Shown here: piece after piece, positions 55,640 to 64,000 of the stretch
Layout of the letters: each line of letters starts with the position of its first letter
Position numbering within the stretch: position 1 is the first letter of the stretch
Origin: Cordilura impudica
Lineage: Eukaryota > Arthropoda > Insecta > Diptera > Scathophagidae
Direction: 5' to 3'
Assembly: GCA_963682025.1 (NCBI GenBank)
Contig: OY821519.1
Location: 143,086,429 to 143,150,428, forward strand
DNA length: 64,000 nucleotides
Notes under the pieces: model-generated
Told to the model about the DNA's origin: nothing
Seen by the model: only the letters and a program-made list of their open reading frames with translations
The model's database searches: none
Made by a program: the position numbers and the translations under genes

Positions 55640-57390
55640 GCTGTCGTTAATCATAACAACTGACATATTTTTCAAAGATAACTTGATCAAAAAAAGAAAT
55701 GCAAATAATGCTTTCAGCTTGGAATTAAAGGCTCCTCATTCATCTGGCTATTTTAAAAAATAATATATTTTTTTAATTTATTATAAGAAGCAATGTTGTT
55801 TAAGGCATTATTCTGAAATTTTGTTTCTGTCTGACACATCTTCTTTTAGTAATTTATATATTTGTTAAATCAATACTCATCTACTTTGGTCCTACATTTA
55901 GCCTTGGTTCAGTTTTTCTCATTTCGAAAAATGGAAATTCTGAAACTTTCAAATTTTCAAGTGGCAGGAAATGGGTTAAGAAAAACGTTATTTATATTTT
56001 GTTGGATAATTCAAAGATTTATTTAAAAAATTTTAATGAATAACAATACATTTTAATAAAAAGAAAATATGTCCGTAGCGAGATTTATTTTTTCTTTGCC
56101 AAAATAAAACACCCTAAACGTGATTTAAAAAAAAAAACTTCCAAAATAACAAAAAAAAAAACCCACAAACATATTTGTTAATAGATTTTGTAAATAAGCA
56201 AACAATATGTATTTGAAAGGTGAGATAAGGTTTTTTCAACTTAATCTGTTTGTCTGAATTTCAATGATCATGTGTGTTTATACTGAATTGACAACATAAT
56301 CATGTGGACGTACATTCTTCATTGCTTTCGTTATGCACGTAACTACAGACAATACAAAAAAAAAGGGGACGTATTTGTAAATTTCAACGCGATGAAGTGC
56401 ATGATGAAAAACAACAACAATATAAAACAAGCAAAAAAAAAACAAATCACTTTCACCTTTATAACTATGCACAGACGGAAATGTGAACGACAGATCATAG
56501 TAAGGCGTGCTTAGTGCAATGAGAGTGTAAATAGGGGACAGGGAAACGCAAATGTTTTCCAGATTCCAGCATTGATGCACCCAAAATTATGGGGAGGAGT
56601 ACTATGAAACCATATTTAAAAGTCTGCTCTTGAGCTATTTGCTAATGATTAAAATTCCATTCAAATTAATTTTGAACTGAAATTTTTCTTAAAATTTCTC
56701 TTTCAGAGCACCATTTGTCTAACTCTTATATTGGTGATTAGATATTTCAGAAATTAGCCCATGGTGACACAGAGTATGTTGTAAAATGGGATTTTTTGCA
56801 AGTGCTTGACTGCAATCATAACGTTGGTAGGCTTGTTTAATGACCACTTTTGCTTGTTAAAGCCATTTAAAACAAATTTTCGCAAAAGGCATCAAGACAC
56901 TACTAGACAAAAAAAAAAAAAGGTAGAGCATCTACGTTGTCTGGTGTCTTGACGTTGAAATGGAAATTTTAATTCGCAAACAGAAAAGAAAATATAATTT
57001 CTATATCGTGCGTAAAAACATGAATAACGAGGGGTTAAAGATCATTAGGCGCGTCGTATATGTTGTCTTTTAACTAAAACACAACAACAGGTAACAAACA
57101 TAAGACATAGAGACAATTTTGTGTGTAACAAATTCATTAGGGTGGAACTTATTTTGTGAAACTAGAAAAAGATCACAGCAAAAATATTCCACTAGAAACA
57201 ATTTATTACAAAGTAAAGAAGAAAAGTAACAACTTCTTTGGATGTGGTATTAAACAACATCCAAGGATGTCAATATAAAAGATACCAATCATAAAAAATA
57301 TCAAAGAGAAGTGGAGATTCTCCAAATTAAAATTGGGAATTACAAAACCGAAATTTCAAAACATTTACGAAAAAAAAAATTTTTAATAGA
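55640..57390. other. 1.7-kb gene-free AT-rich interval
   Basis: Multiple A-runs; overlapping open frames at 56278-56580 on both strands lack recognisable motifs. No shared repeat detected. Confidence 0.5.
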
Positions 57391-57392
57391 AA

Positions 57393-57834
57393 ACAAGTAA
57401 AAAAATTATAGTCGGCCTAGACCGGCGCCATACCATGACTTTAGAGAAAGGGTCTTTGATATAGAAATAAACAGAATCCAAATTTAACTGTCATTGGTAT
57501 AAGTAAATTTGTTGTCGGCCGATATGAAAAAGTTCATCATCGAGACCATATTGGGAACAGTCATTTATTTTTCCCAAAAACATATGCAAACCAAATTTGA
57601 GTAAAATCTGTGTAATATTCTTGTTTATTGATAAATTTAAGTGGAGATCGAGAAGCAGCTTTATATGGTTCATACTATCTATGGTCGATAAAAACTTAGA
57701 TACGAATTTGTGTCAGACAGATGGACGGACGGACGAACATCGCTAAATCGACTCTGAAAATGATTCTGAGTCCATCGGTACAACAAAATACGGGTCTAGA
57801 TCCTCACCACAGAGTGGTGGTATAGGACATAAAT
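57393..57834 (+). mobile_element. DINE-1-like repeat, copy I (internally deleted)
   Basis: Starts ACAAGTAAAAAAATTATAG with GGCCTAGACC (a changed but still palindromic core). It then has condensed blocks, (GGAC) run 57723-57732, stem-loop ATCGACTC...GAGTCCAT and an end GGTGGTATAGGACATAA. About 350 bp shorter than full copies. Confidence 0.8.
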
Positions 57835-57839
57835 AGAAG

Positions 57840-58186
57840 GCATTGATATTGAGTTAAAAATGTACACATTGGAAGAGAATAAAAAAAATACATTGAAAAT
57901 CGTTTTCTAAAACGAACTTCTCTTAGAATTTAAAAATATTTTGCATAAATGTTCTATCTTACTAAACTAGCTGAAATATGGAGCTGCGAAAAGTGCAAAA
58001 CGTCATGAAAAACTCTATGAAGTGGTCGAAAATAATTGCATGAATCTTCAATTGAAGTCTCATTTAAAATAAGTTGAGATATCCTTTACAGCGACATAAA
58101 CCAAAATTTTATTTGCAAAAGGTCAAAGGTCATTATCACATGGAATATCTCAAAAAAACATAATTTTAAAGTTTTTAAAGAAAATA
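57840..58186. other. Gene-free interval
   Basis: AT-rich, nothing recognised. Confidence 0.45.
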
Positions 58187-58524
58187 TACAGAGCCGGTCA
58201 AAAATAGCACCAATGACCAAGTCTTTGTTCATGCTAGTGAAAAAAAATATTTTGTGCGTATTATACTATTAAATTATACTGTTATATTATGTATATTCTC
58301 TCTAAGCGCACTTACTTTTTCCAAAAAAATATCGGTTATTTTCCAATGATTGAAATTATAAAAAAAACTCTGCGTCAGTGCAGTCATTAAAATAGCACCG
58401 AATGACAAAAATTCTTTAAAAAAAATTAATAGTGATTTAATAGTTGAAATAAAAGGATCAGAAACTGAAGACAATTTTTTTGATCTTGTTAAAAATAAAG
58501 TAAATCATCACATACTTTATTATA

Positions 58525-58915
58525 CTAGTATAGCCCAGCACTCGAAATTCGAGTGCAAATTCTAGGAAATATTTTTCATTAAATTTTTGTCTTCCAATGT
58601 TTTTTAATCTATATATATAAAAAATTTATGAATATTTAAATGAGCCTAAAGGTATATTAATCAATTGTAGCAATTCACAATTCAACACAGAGCGTCTGAT
58701 ATATAATTTAAATCATTAACAGGGTGTAACAAATTATTTTAAATATTTTATTTAATTTAATTTAATATATTTTTAAGAAAGTTTAAACATAAATTTTATC
58801 ATTCTCACCTTTTCCTCCATATAAACTATAACTATGCCAATTTCCATACTCCTCCGTGCCCGCATATTGCTTAAAAAGGGAACTAAAAATTTACCTTCGC
58901 GTATTAATATATAGA
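58525..58915 (-). mobile_element. Non-autonomous Helitron, copy j (subfamily 2)
   Basis: Perfect 19-nt palindromic hairpin GCACTCGAATTTCGAGTGC, spacer, CTAG|T. 5' end A|TCTATATATTAATACGCG. 391 bp; a reference copy for subfamily 2. Confidence 0.92.
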
Positions 58916-58951
58916 TATTATCATAGAAATGGGACGCTGAAAGTATTATAA

Positions 58952-59307
58952 AATAATCTAACCCATAAAAACAGAGTTTCCTTATGCATATGAGTTTTGA
59001 ATATCTCCGTGACTGTGCGTGACTGTGTGTGACCATCTTAAAATTAATCCCTGGCCACAATAAGTCTATGGACAAAGTTGCAGATCGATCGGATGAGGGG
59101 AAGTGAGGATTTAATCTCTCCGTTACTGTGCATGACTATGCGTTGACTGTGCGTGACTATGCGTGACTGTGCGTGACTACCCCAAAATTAATCTTTTTTC
59201 ACAACAAGACTATGGGCCAAGTTTCAGATCAATTGGATAAGGGGAATGGGGTTGACCCACGACAGACAGACAGACAGGCAGAGAGTATGAGTTAAAAGAA
59301 AGAATTT
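58952..59307 (-). mobile_element. Helentron-like element, complete short copy
   Basis: Reverse-strand copy: AAATTCTTTCTTTTAACTCA, a (CTGT)n run, two core units with GTCACGCA repeats, and the 3' end GGGTTAGATTATT. The AAAGAAAGAG subterminal motif is deleted in this copy. 356 bp. Confidence 0.75.
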
Positions 59308-59311
59308 ACAA

Positions 59312-60253
59312 ATGGTTTCTGAGCATAGATCATATTCTGAAATAAGAAAATTGGTTGGGTGCGCTAATAAAATTATTGTAAATGTAAAAAATATTACTCA
59401 AAAACAAAAATCTGAAACACGTGGTCGCAAGCAAGTTTTGTTACCATTAATGGTTAAACGTTTGGTCAGACAATGCAAGAAGACCCTATTCATGAAAGCT
59501 ACAGAGCTAAACAAAATGAGCTAAGTGTGTCCGCAAGTGTTGAAACTATTCACCGGAAATTGCGAGGCAACAACTTAAACGCCTGTAGTCCCAGTACTCT
59601 GCTCTCACGTAAGCATGATGCAAAGCGTTTGGAGTTTGCTAGAATTCATTTGGAATGGCCAGCTGAAAAGTTGACAAATGTTCTTTGGACAGATGAAAAG
59701 TTGTTTTATTTGGAGGCAAAGGATCCTGTTCTTACGTAAGAAGACCCTTAACGCTGAATTCAATCCAAAATTGACAACAAAAACCATTAAACATGGTGGT
59801 TCTAGCATTATGGTATGGGGGTGCTTTTCCTACTATGGAGCAGGACCCATATATTGGATCAGAACAATCATGGATAAGACAGTTTACGTTAATATCCTCC
59901 AGAAAGTTATGCCACCATGTGTTTCTGTGGAAATGCCGCTGGTTTGGATCTTGCAGCAAGACAATGACCCGAAGCATAGCAGCAAACTTGCCTACAAGTG
60001 GTTTTAGGACAATAAAATAATCGTGATGGAATGGCCAGCTCAGTCCGCAGATCTAAATCCAATCGTGTATTTATGGACAGATATAAAGAAGGAAGTATAC
60101 CAAATACAGCCAACCAGTAATGAAGCCCTTTGGATGGCTGTTCAGCAAATCCGGAACTCAATTTCGAAGGAACGGTACGTAAATCTGGTGAAATAGCTGC
60201 AAAAACGTTGTGCAGAGGTTATTGGCAATAATGGGCACGTAACAAAATATTAA
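59312..60253 (+). pseudogene. Tc1-like transposase pseudogene, nearly complete
   Basis: HTH part: Y-S-E-I-R-K-L-V-G-C, then R-G-R-K-Q-V-L-L-P; S-V-E-T-I-H-R-K-L-R (59537). First catalytic block: V-L-W-T-D-E-K-L-F (59680). After a frameshift near 59735: K-H-G-G-S-S-I-M-V-W-G-C-F-S; second block L-Q-Q-D-N-D-P-K-H-S (59950); stop at 60006 before D-N-K; third-block region W-P-A-Q-S-A-D-L-N-P-I (60030), where V-Y replaces the usual E-x-L-W start. The C-terminus R-C-A-E-V-I...G-H-V-T-K-Y ends near 60253. Catalytic D, D are visible and the E appears lost. Confidence 0.88.
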
Positions 60254-60514
60254 TTAATACTGACTTCAAAATCTTTAATTTATTTTTATTTATCATTATT
60301 TATTTTTAATACAATAAGAACTGTAGTGCCAGAGTGTTTTTCAAGTTGTTATAAAAAAGTTGAAAATTTGTAATAAAATAAAAATCCAAATCAAAAGTTT
60401 GTTATTTAATATTATTTCATATGACAAGTATTCAATGAAATTAGTTTGACCTATTTAGCAATATCTAACGAAGAACTTTTTTATCCTGGTGCTATTTTTT
60501 TAACCGCTGCTGTA

Positions 60515-60805
60515 TGTTGTTGCTGATTGTCTTCTCTACACTTGTGCTAAATTGAATAAAAGAGTTCTTCTTGGTTCCTGAGTCACAAATAAATTAGTGA
60601 AAATTGTTAAAAATTTATTATTTTCTATTTTAACGAATATAAAAATAAAAAAATTCTTTTTGATCTTTATCATGATTGAGTTAGAAATTAATTAAGCTCT
60701 AGATGAGAGGTTTTTTTAAATTTAATTTTATATTTTTTTATTTGGTTTATCATTTCGTTTTACAGCTTGTAAAAGCCAAATAACAAAATTTACGTAGGGA
60801 TAGAG
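60515..60805. other. Spacer without recognised features
   Basis: AT-rich; nothing recognised. Confidence 0.4.
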
Positions 60806-60808
60806 TTA

Positions 60809-61062
60809 TGGCTGGTTTTCACTATGTCATATAAACTGACAACAAAAATTTGCCTCAACTGACATCCCGTAATTTTCTTTTAATTACGTTTACAACACAT
60901 CTTATAAACTTACAATAAATCCGGTTGTCAAACAAAAACAAATTACCAACATGTTGGCAATTTCATTTTAGATGTCATGACAAGACATTACAATCCATTT
61001 TCATACAACTGACAATACTTGACAACAATTGACATTGAAAATGACATAGTGAAAACCAGGCA
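60809..61062 (-). mobile_element. PIF/Harbinger-type MITE, copy 2
   Basis: 254 bp, TIRs TGGCTGGTTTTCACTATGTC / GACATAGTGAAAACCAGGCA, flanked by TTA (60806-60808 and 61063-61065). Opposite orientation to copy 1; the internal ACATGTTGGCAATTT block is shared (as GCATGTTGGCAATTT in copy 1). Confidence 0.9.
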
Positions 61063-61079
61063 TTACATTAAATTACTGG

Positions 61080-61435
61080 TTATATTTATTTAAATTTTGT
61101 TATTGCAAAAGATCTAAAAATAAAATTCCCAAATTACTTGATTGTAATAAATTTTATATTTGACTTTGAAGTTTCATTCATAACTAAGGAACTCATTAAT
61201 AATATTCCACACAAGTTTGGAAAATAATCTCATTCTTTATTACCTACAAGAACATTTTTGGCTATCGAAATATAAAAAAGATCATACACACATAATAATA
61301 AAACGATCAACACGGTTTGCATTGCAGTGTGTAAGTTTTGATTACAGTAGCATAAACAAGATGTTCGCAGACAAGCTCCTATAACATCCACTGTAACAGT
61401 CAACCCTTTTGGTGTTATACAATGATCGTTGTGAT
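61080..61435. other. Spacer without recognised features
   Basis: AT-rich; nothing recognised. Confidence 0.4.
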
Positions 61436-61443
61436 GTACTTAT

Positions 61444-62162
61444 TAGGGCGGGTCGATTTAAAAATCGCGCAAGTGACAAGGAAAATCGTTTTCTAGGGAT
61501 GAAAAAAAGAAACTTTGCCCGAGGAACCATACCTATAAAACGAATTGTGATGTTCCGACTTTTGACCTGTCTGTCTGTCTGTCTCACTTTGACCCATTTA
61601 GAGTGCCCCAATCGAGTCCAAATGTATGATCGACCCCCATTAACTTTGGAGAGCCGACCCACTCATGCCAGTGGCACATCCCCTGGAGCCCCCTGGGGGT
61701 TCCCCATATAATCATTTCAAAAAATCATCATTTTTTGTTTAGAATTGGGCTGACTATGTTTGATTTAATATTAAAGTTAACACTCATACGTTAACGTATC
61801 TACTACTCTGCTAATAAATAATAATCATACGCCTTGACCATGTTATGTCATTCAAAAAGATCGATCGGATGAGGGTAAATAACTTTTAGATCACTCCGTG
61901 ACTATGCGTGACTCTGCGTGACCACCACAAAATTAATCTGTAGGCACAACAAGACTATGGGCCAAGTTTCAGATCAATTGCATGAGGGGGAATGGGGTTG
62001 CCCCATGGCAGACAGACAGACAGACAGGTCAAAAGTCGGGACATCAGAATTCGTTTTAGAGGTATGGTTCCTTGGGCAAAGTTTCTTATTTTGATGCCTA
62101 GAATGTGATTTTCCTTGTCACTTGAGCGATTTTTTTGCCTCCCTACAAATCGACCCGCCCTA
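61444..62162. mobile_element. hAT-type MITE, 719 bp, 8-bp TSD
   Basis: Perfect target duplication GTACTTAT (61436-61443 and 62163-62170). TIRs begin TAGGGCGGGTCGATTT and remain alignable for about 130 bp on each side (up to GACCTGTCTGTCTG / CAGACAGACAGGTC). The right half of the interior carries core units of the Helentron-like satellite (GTCACGCA type, reverse strand) at 61860-62030. No transposase. An 8-bp TSD with a TAGGG/CAGGG-type end is hAT-like. Confidence 0.92.
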
Positions 62163-62174
62163 GTACTTATATAT

Positions 62175-62495
62175 GTTCTGTCCGTTGCTATGCTTTTCAC
62201 TTTATACGCAATAATACATAACTTTGTAAAATATTTTAAAACCATAATTTTTTTATATATGTATAAACAAAAGATCAGTGATTAGTAACTTTGGCATTTA
62301 GCTATACAAATCAATCCATTTTTCATGTTAAAGATGAATCTAACACTCGAACAACTTGCAAAATAAACCCAGATACGGATCAATAAATTCGTGACTTTTT
62401 TAACTTTCCTCATAGTTAATTTAAAGGCGGCACTGCTCCCCGTCAACTACCATCTATTAATTGATTACTGATTGTTCTGAGCAAGCATCGTTAAT
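62175..62495. other. Spacer without recognised features
   Basis: AT-rich; nothing recognised. Confidence 0.4.
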
Positions 62496-62599
62496 TTTTG
62501 CAAAAATGGAAAAAGTGAAAAAGTGCTGATAAATTTTTTTACGGAAAAAGCATCATTCAGACCAAGAAAAAGCTTATAAGTATTAAGGGGACTCTGCGC

Positions 62600-62805
62600 T
62601 AAGTTTCATTGAGTCACACAAGCACTAGTAACGCGAACTGTTCTAGACGGCCATTCGAGGTCACTGGACCCGAAAATGTGGAAAAAACTTCAGATATGGC
62701 ATTGGCCAATCGGAGAATGAAAATGTCCGTGGGTATTGATGTCATAGGCATATCATATGACTCTGTGATTTCAATTTTAAATGATCAGTTGAGTTTTAGA
62801 AACAA
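62600..62805 (+). pseudogene. Mariner-type transposase HTH fragment
   Basis: Reads R-R-P-F-E-V-T-G-P-E-N-V-E-K, then D-M-A-L-A-N-R-R-M-K-M and I-G-I-S-Y-D-S-V-I-S-I-L-N-D. This is the second HTH of mariner-group (SETMAR-like) transposases, usually R-P-x-E-V-T...D-R-R-M-K-V...I-G-I-S. It is broken off before the catalytic domain by a CAACAACAA run and a G-run (62838-62853). Confidence 0.8.
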
Positions 62806-62861
62806 CAACAACAAACAACTTTTTTATGAATTCTAAAGGGGGGGGGGGGGGGTAGATTTTC

Positions 62862-62990
62862 GTGGAAGAATAAGATTTTAAACGGAGATGGATTACCTGT
62901 TCCAAAAAAGTGACAGAAGCCTCTATAAAATCCATAATAGAACAGTTTCCAGAAAAGATCCATAAGTTCATAAGTAGTGAATAAACTAAT
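62862..62990 (+). pseudogene. Tc1/mariner transposase C-terminal scrap
   Basis: N-G-D-G-L-P-V-P-K-K near 62880 and a diverged tail match the C-terminal end of the relic at 20300-20400, including P-E-K-I-H. It has no other domains. Confidence 0.6.
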
Positions 62991-63049
62991 AATTTCAATT
63001 AAATAAAAAAAATAAAAACTATGTTCCATGGTTTTTTTATTATTATATT

Positions 63050-63110
63050 TTTTTTTTTTTTTTTTTGTTAACCAACACACAGGGGATGCCCCCTACAAAT
63101 GCAGTGCATT
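63050..63110. other. Low-complexity spacer
   Basis: A T-run (63043-63066), then GC-richer DNA leading into the RT relic's 3' end. Confidence 0.4.
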
Positions 63111-63119
63111 GTGTTGATT

Positions 63120-63835
63120 TCAGGAAAATAGGTTATGGGAAGGAGGAAAGAGGGAGTAGTGTTTTTGGATATTTGACTTAAATTTTATTATATTGTTACT
63201 ATCAGGAAAGACTTGTGCGGGGACTTCATTCCACATACGGCTAGTTCGACTGATAAACGAATTCTCTCTGTAATGCGTTGTGCGGTCAACTGGACAGTAG
63301 ACTACAAACAGATGTGATATACTAGAGAAGCGGGTTGAGCGAATTGAAACTCGGGCAATTGGAATGAGTTCGCTAATCTTAGAAAAACATTTCCCATGGT
63401 AGTATCTATAGAAAAGTGTTACACAATCCACATTTCCACCCTGTTGTCATTAATGAGCATCAACGCCCTCCTTTGCACACGGTCCAGTAGCTCCAAAATA
63501 GACTTTGAAGCTCCTGCCCATATATGGGAGTTGTATTCTATTTTCGGTCGGATGTAAGTGATATAGATTTTAAGGTGGTCAGAGGGAGTGAAGTAATTTT
63601 TGCACCGTTTTGGAAAACCAAGACACTTGAATGCTTTTTTCGACACTTGAAGGACATGCTCGTTCCAACGAACATCACATGGTATTCTCATACCCAGAAC
63701 ATCAATAGTATCCGATTCCTTAATATCTATACTACCCATATACACAGATGACATTGTTGAATCCATGGCCCTATGGGTCAGCAAACAACATTGAGTCTTA
63801 TGCGCTTTACCCCACTCGGAGATTGTATGTTAAGA
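63120..63835 (-). pseudogene. Non-LTR reverse transcriptase C-terminal relic (Jockey/CR1-like)
   Basis: Reverse strand: S-E-W-G-K-A-H-K-T-Q (63800-63830), L-T-H-R-A-M-D-S, V-L-G-M-R-I-P-C-D-V-R-W-N-E-H, Y-F-T-P-S-D-H-L-K-I-Y and Y-I-R-P-K-I-E-Y-N-S-H-I-W-A-G-A. Then L-L-D-R-V-Q-R-R-A, a frameshift near 63425, L-F-Y-R-Y-Y-H-G-K-C and R-T-S-R-M-W-N-E-V-P...F-K-S-N-I. This is the region after the RT thumb of Jockey/CR1-group elements. The Y-x-D-D core lies outside or is deleted; upstream homology stops near 63833. Confidence 0.85.
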
Positions 63836-64000
63836 TTTTTTCGAAATCACTCCTTAGAGGTTCTGTATTTTGAAATGAAAAAAATTTGTCAAAATGTACT
63901 TCACAGGATCTATAAAATGCAACTACCATTATATGACATGCCCATGATAAATTCAGAGGTGATGATTCAATATTTCATCACATCCGAAAACCAAGAATAG
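63830..64000. other. Window edge with a dispersed-repeat fragment
   Basis: 63829-63860 (TGTTAAGATTTTTTCGAAATC...CTCCTTAG) recurs at 20503-20535. An open frame continues to the edge, but no family is recognised. Confidence 0.4.

Larger units (their letters stand above)
58189..60512 (+). mobile_element. Tc1-like element with two nested insertions
   Basis: Left terminus CAGAGCCGGTCAAAAATAGC and right terminus GCTATTTTTTTAACCGCTGCTG are inverted repeats flanked by TA (58187-58188 and 60513-60514). A second internal copy of the motif (AAAATAGCACC) lies near 58388. The Helitron (58525-58915) and the Helentron-like element (58952-59307) separate the left arm from the transposase. Confidence 0.85.

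Noticed and set aside
56278..56580. Overlapping ORFs on both strands
   Set aside because: Mutually antisense frames with biased composition and no recognisable motif.
1..64000. tRNA, rRNA or snRNA genes
   Set aside because: I looked for cloverleaf-type A/B-box pairs and conserved rRNA words while reading and saw none I could support; a covariance-model scan was not possible here.

Overview
This window is AT-rich, intergenic-type DNA from a higher dipteran, most likely a calyptrate fly (blow-fly or house-fly relative). That assignment is inferred from the composition, the short introns with CTAAC-like branch points, the I-clade, Jockey-type and copia retrotransposon relics, the many Tc1/mariner relics, and a DINE-1-like interspersed repeat. 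There is no sign of prokaryotic operons, CRISPR arrays or rRNA, and I found no tRNA. Almost everything recognisable is mobile DNA, mostly decayed and deeply nested.

The only convincing host genes are two small, adjacent, same-strand three-exon genes at 15.96-17.44 kb. They encode predicted proteins of 133 and 112 aa. They share a W-P-x-Y-W-x-x-R-G-x-x-W signature and identical intron phases (1, then 0), so they are a tandem duplicate pair. Their fold loosely resembles HIG1-domain mitochondrial proteins, but that assignment is tentative.

Layout. 0-9 kb: DINE-1-like repeats; a Helentron-like element at 2.6-4.2 kb whose core has expanded into a ~120-bp satellite; a 4-bp-TSD MITE; and an internally deleted Tc1/mariner copy. 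9.2-10.5 kb: Helitron copies around a copia relic that carries its own inserted MITE. 12.4-15.7 kb: nested MITEs with readable empty sites. 16-17.4 kb: the host gene pair. 18-25 kb: a DINE-like copy, two Tc1/mariner pseudogenes (one split by a Helitron, one by a foldback element), a non-LTR RNase H relic and an unrecognised decayed coding block. 25-28.4 kb: gene-free, low-complexity AT/CAA-rich DNA. 28.4-32.3 kb: a nearly complete but dead I-clade retrotransposon. 33.9-35.9 kb: a hAT transposase relic with a deleted Tc1 element inserted next to it. 37.7-41.1 kb: a Tc1 element swollen by a Helitron, a Penelope-like signature and a ~0.8-kb TTTTTAA heptamer array. 44.9-46.9 kb: a Tc1 element split by a DINE-like copy. 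49-54.8 kb: Helitrons, Helentron-like repeats and three transposase relics. 58.2-60.5 kb: another Tc1 element carrying a Helitron and a Helentron-like insertion. 60.8-62.2 kb: a PIF/Harbinger-type MITE and a 719-bp hAT-type MITE with a perfect 8-bp TSD. 62.5-64 kb: transposase and reverse-transcriptase fragments.

The most informative content is structural. A ~375-bp non-autonomous Helitron family is present in about ten copies, most with canonical ends (A|TC ... hairpin ... CTAG|T). A Helentron-like family appears to be generating satellite DNA. Several MITE families have target-site duplications that can be confirmed against interrupted host repeats or reading frames. All identifications are by eye from sequence and translated motifs; no database search was run.
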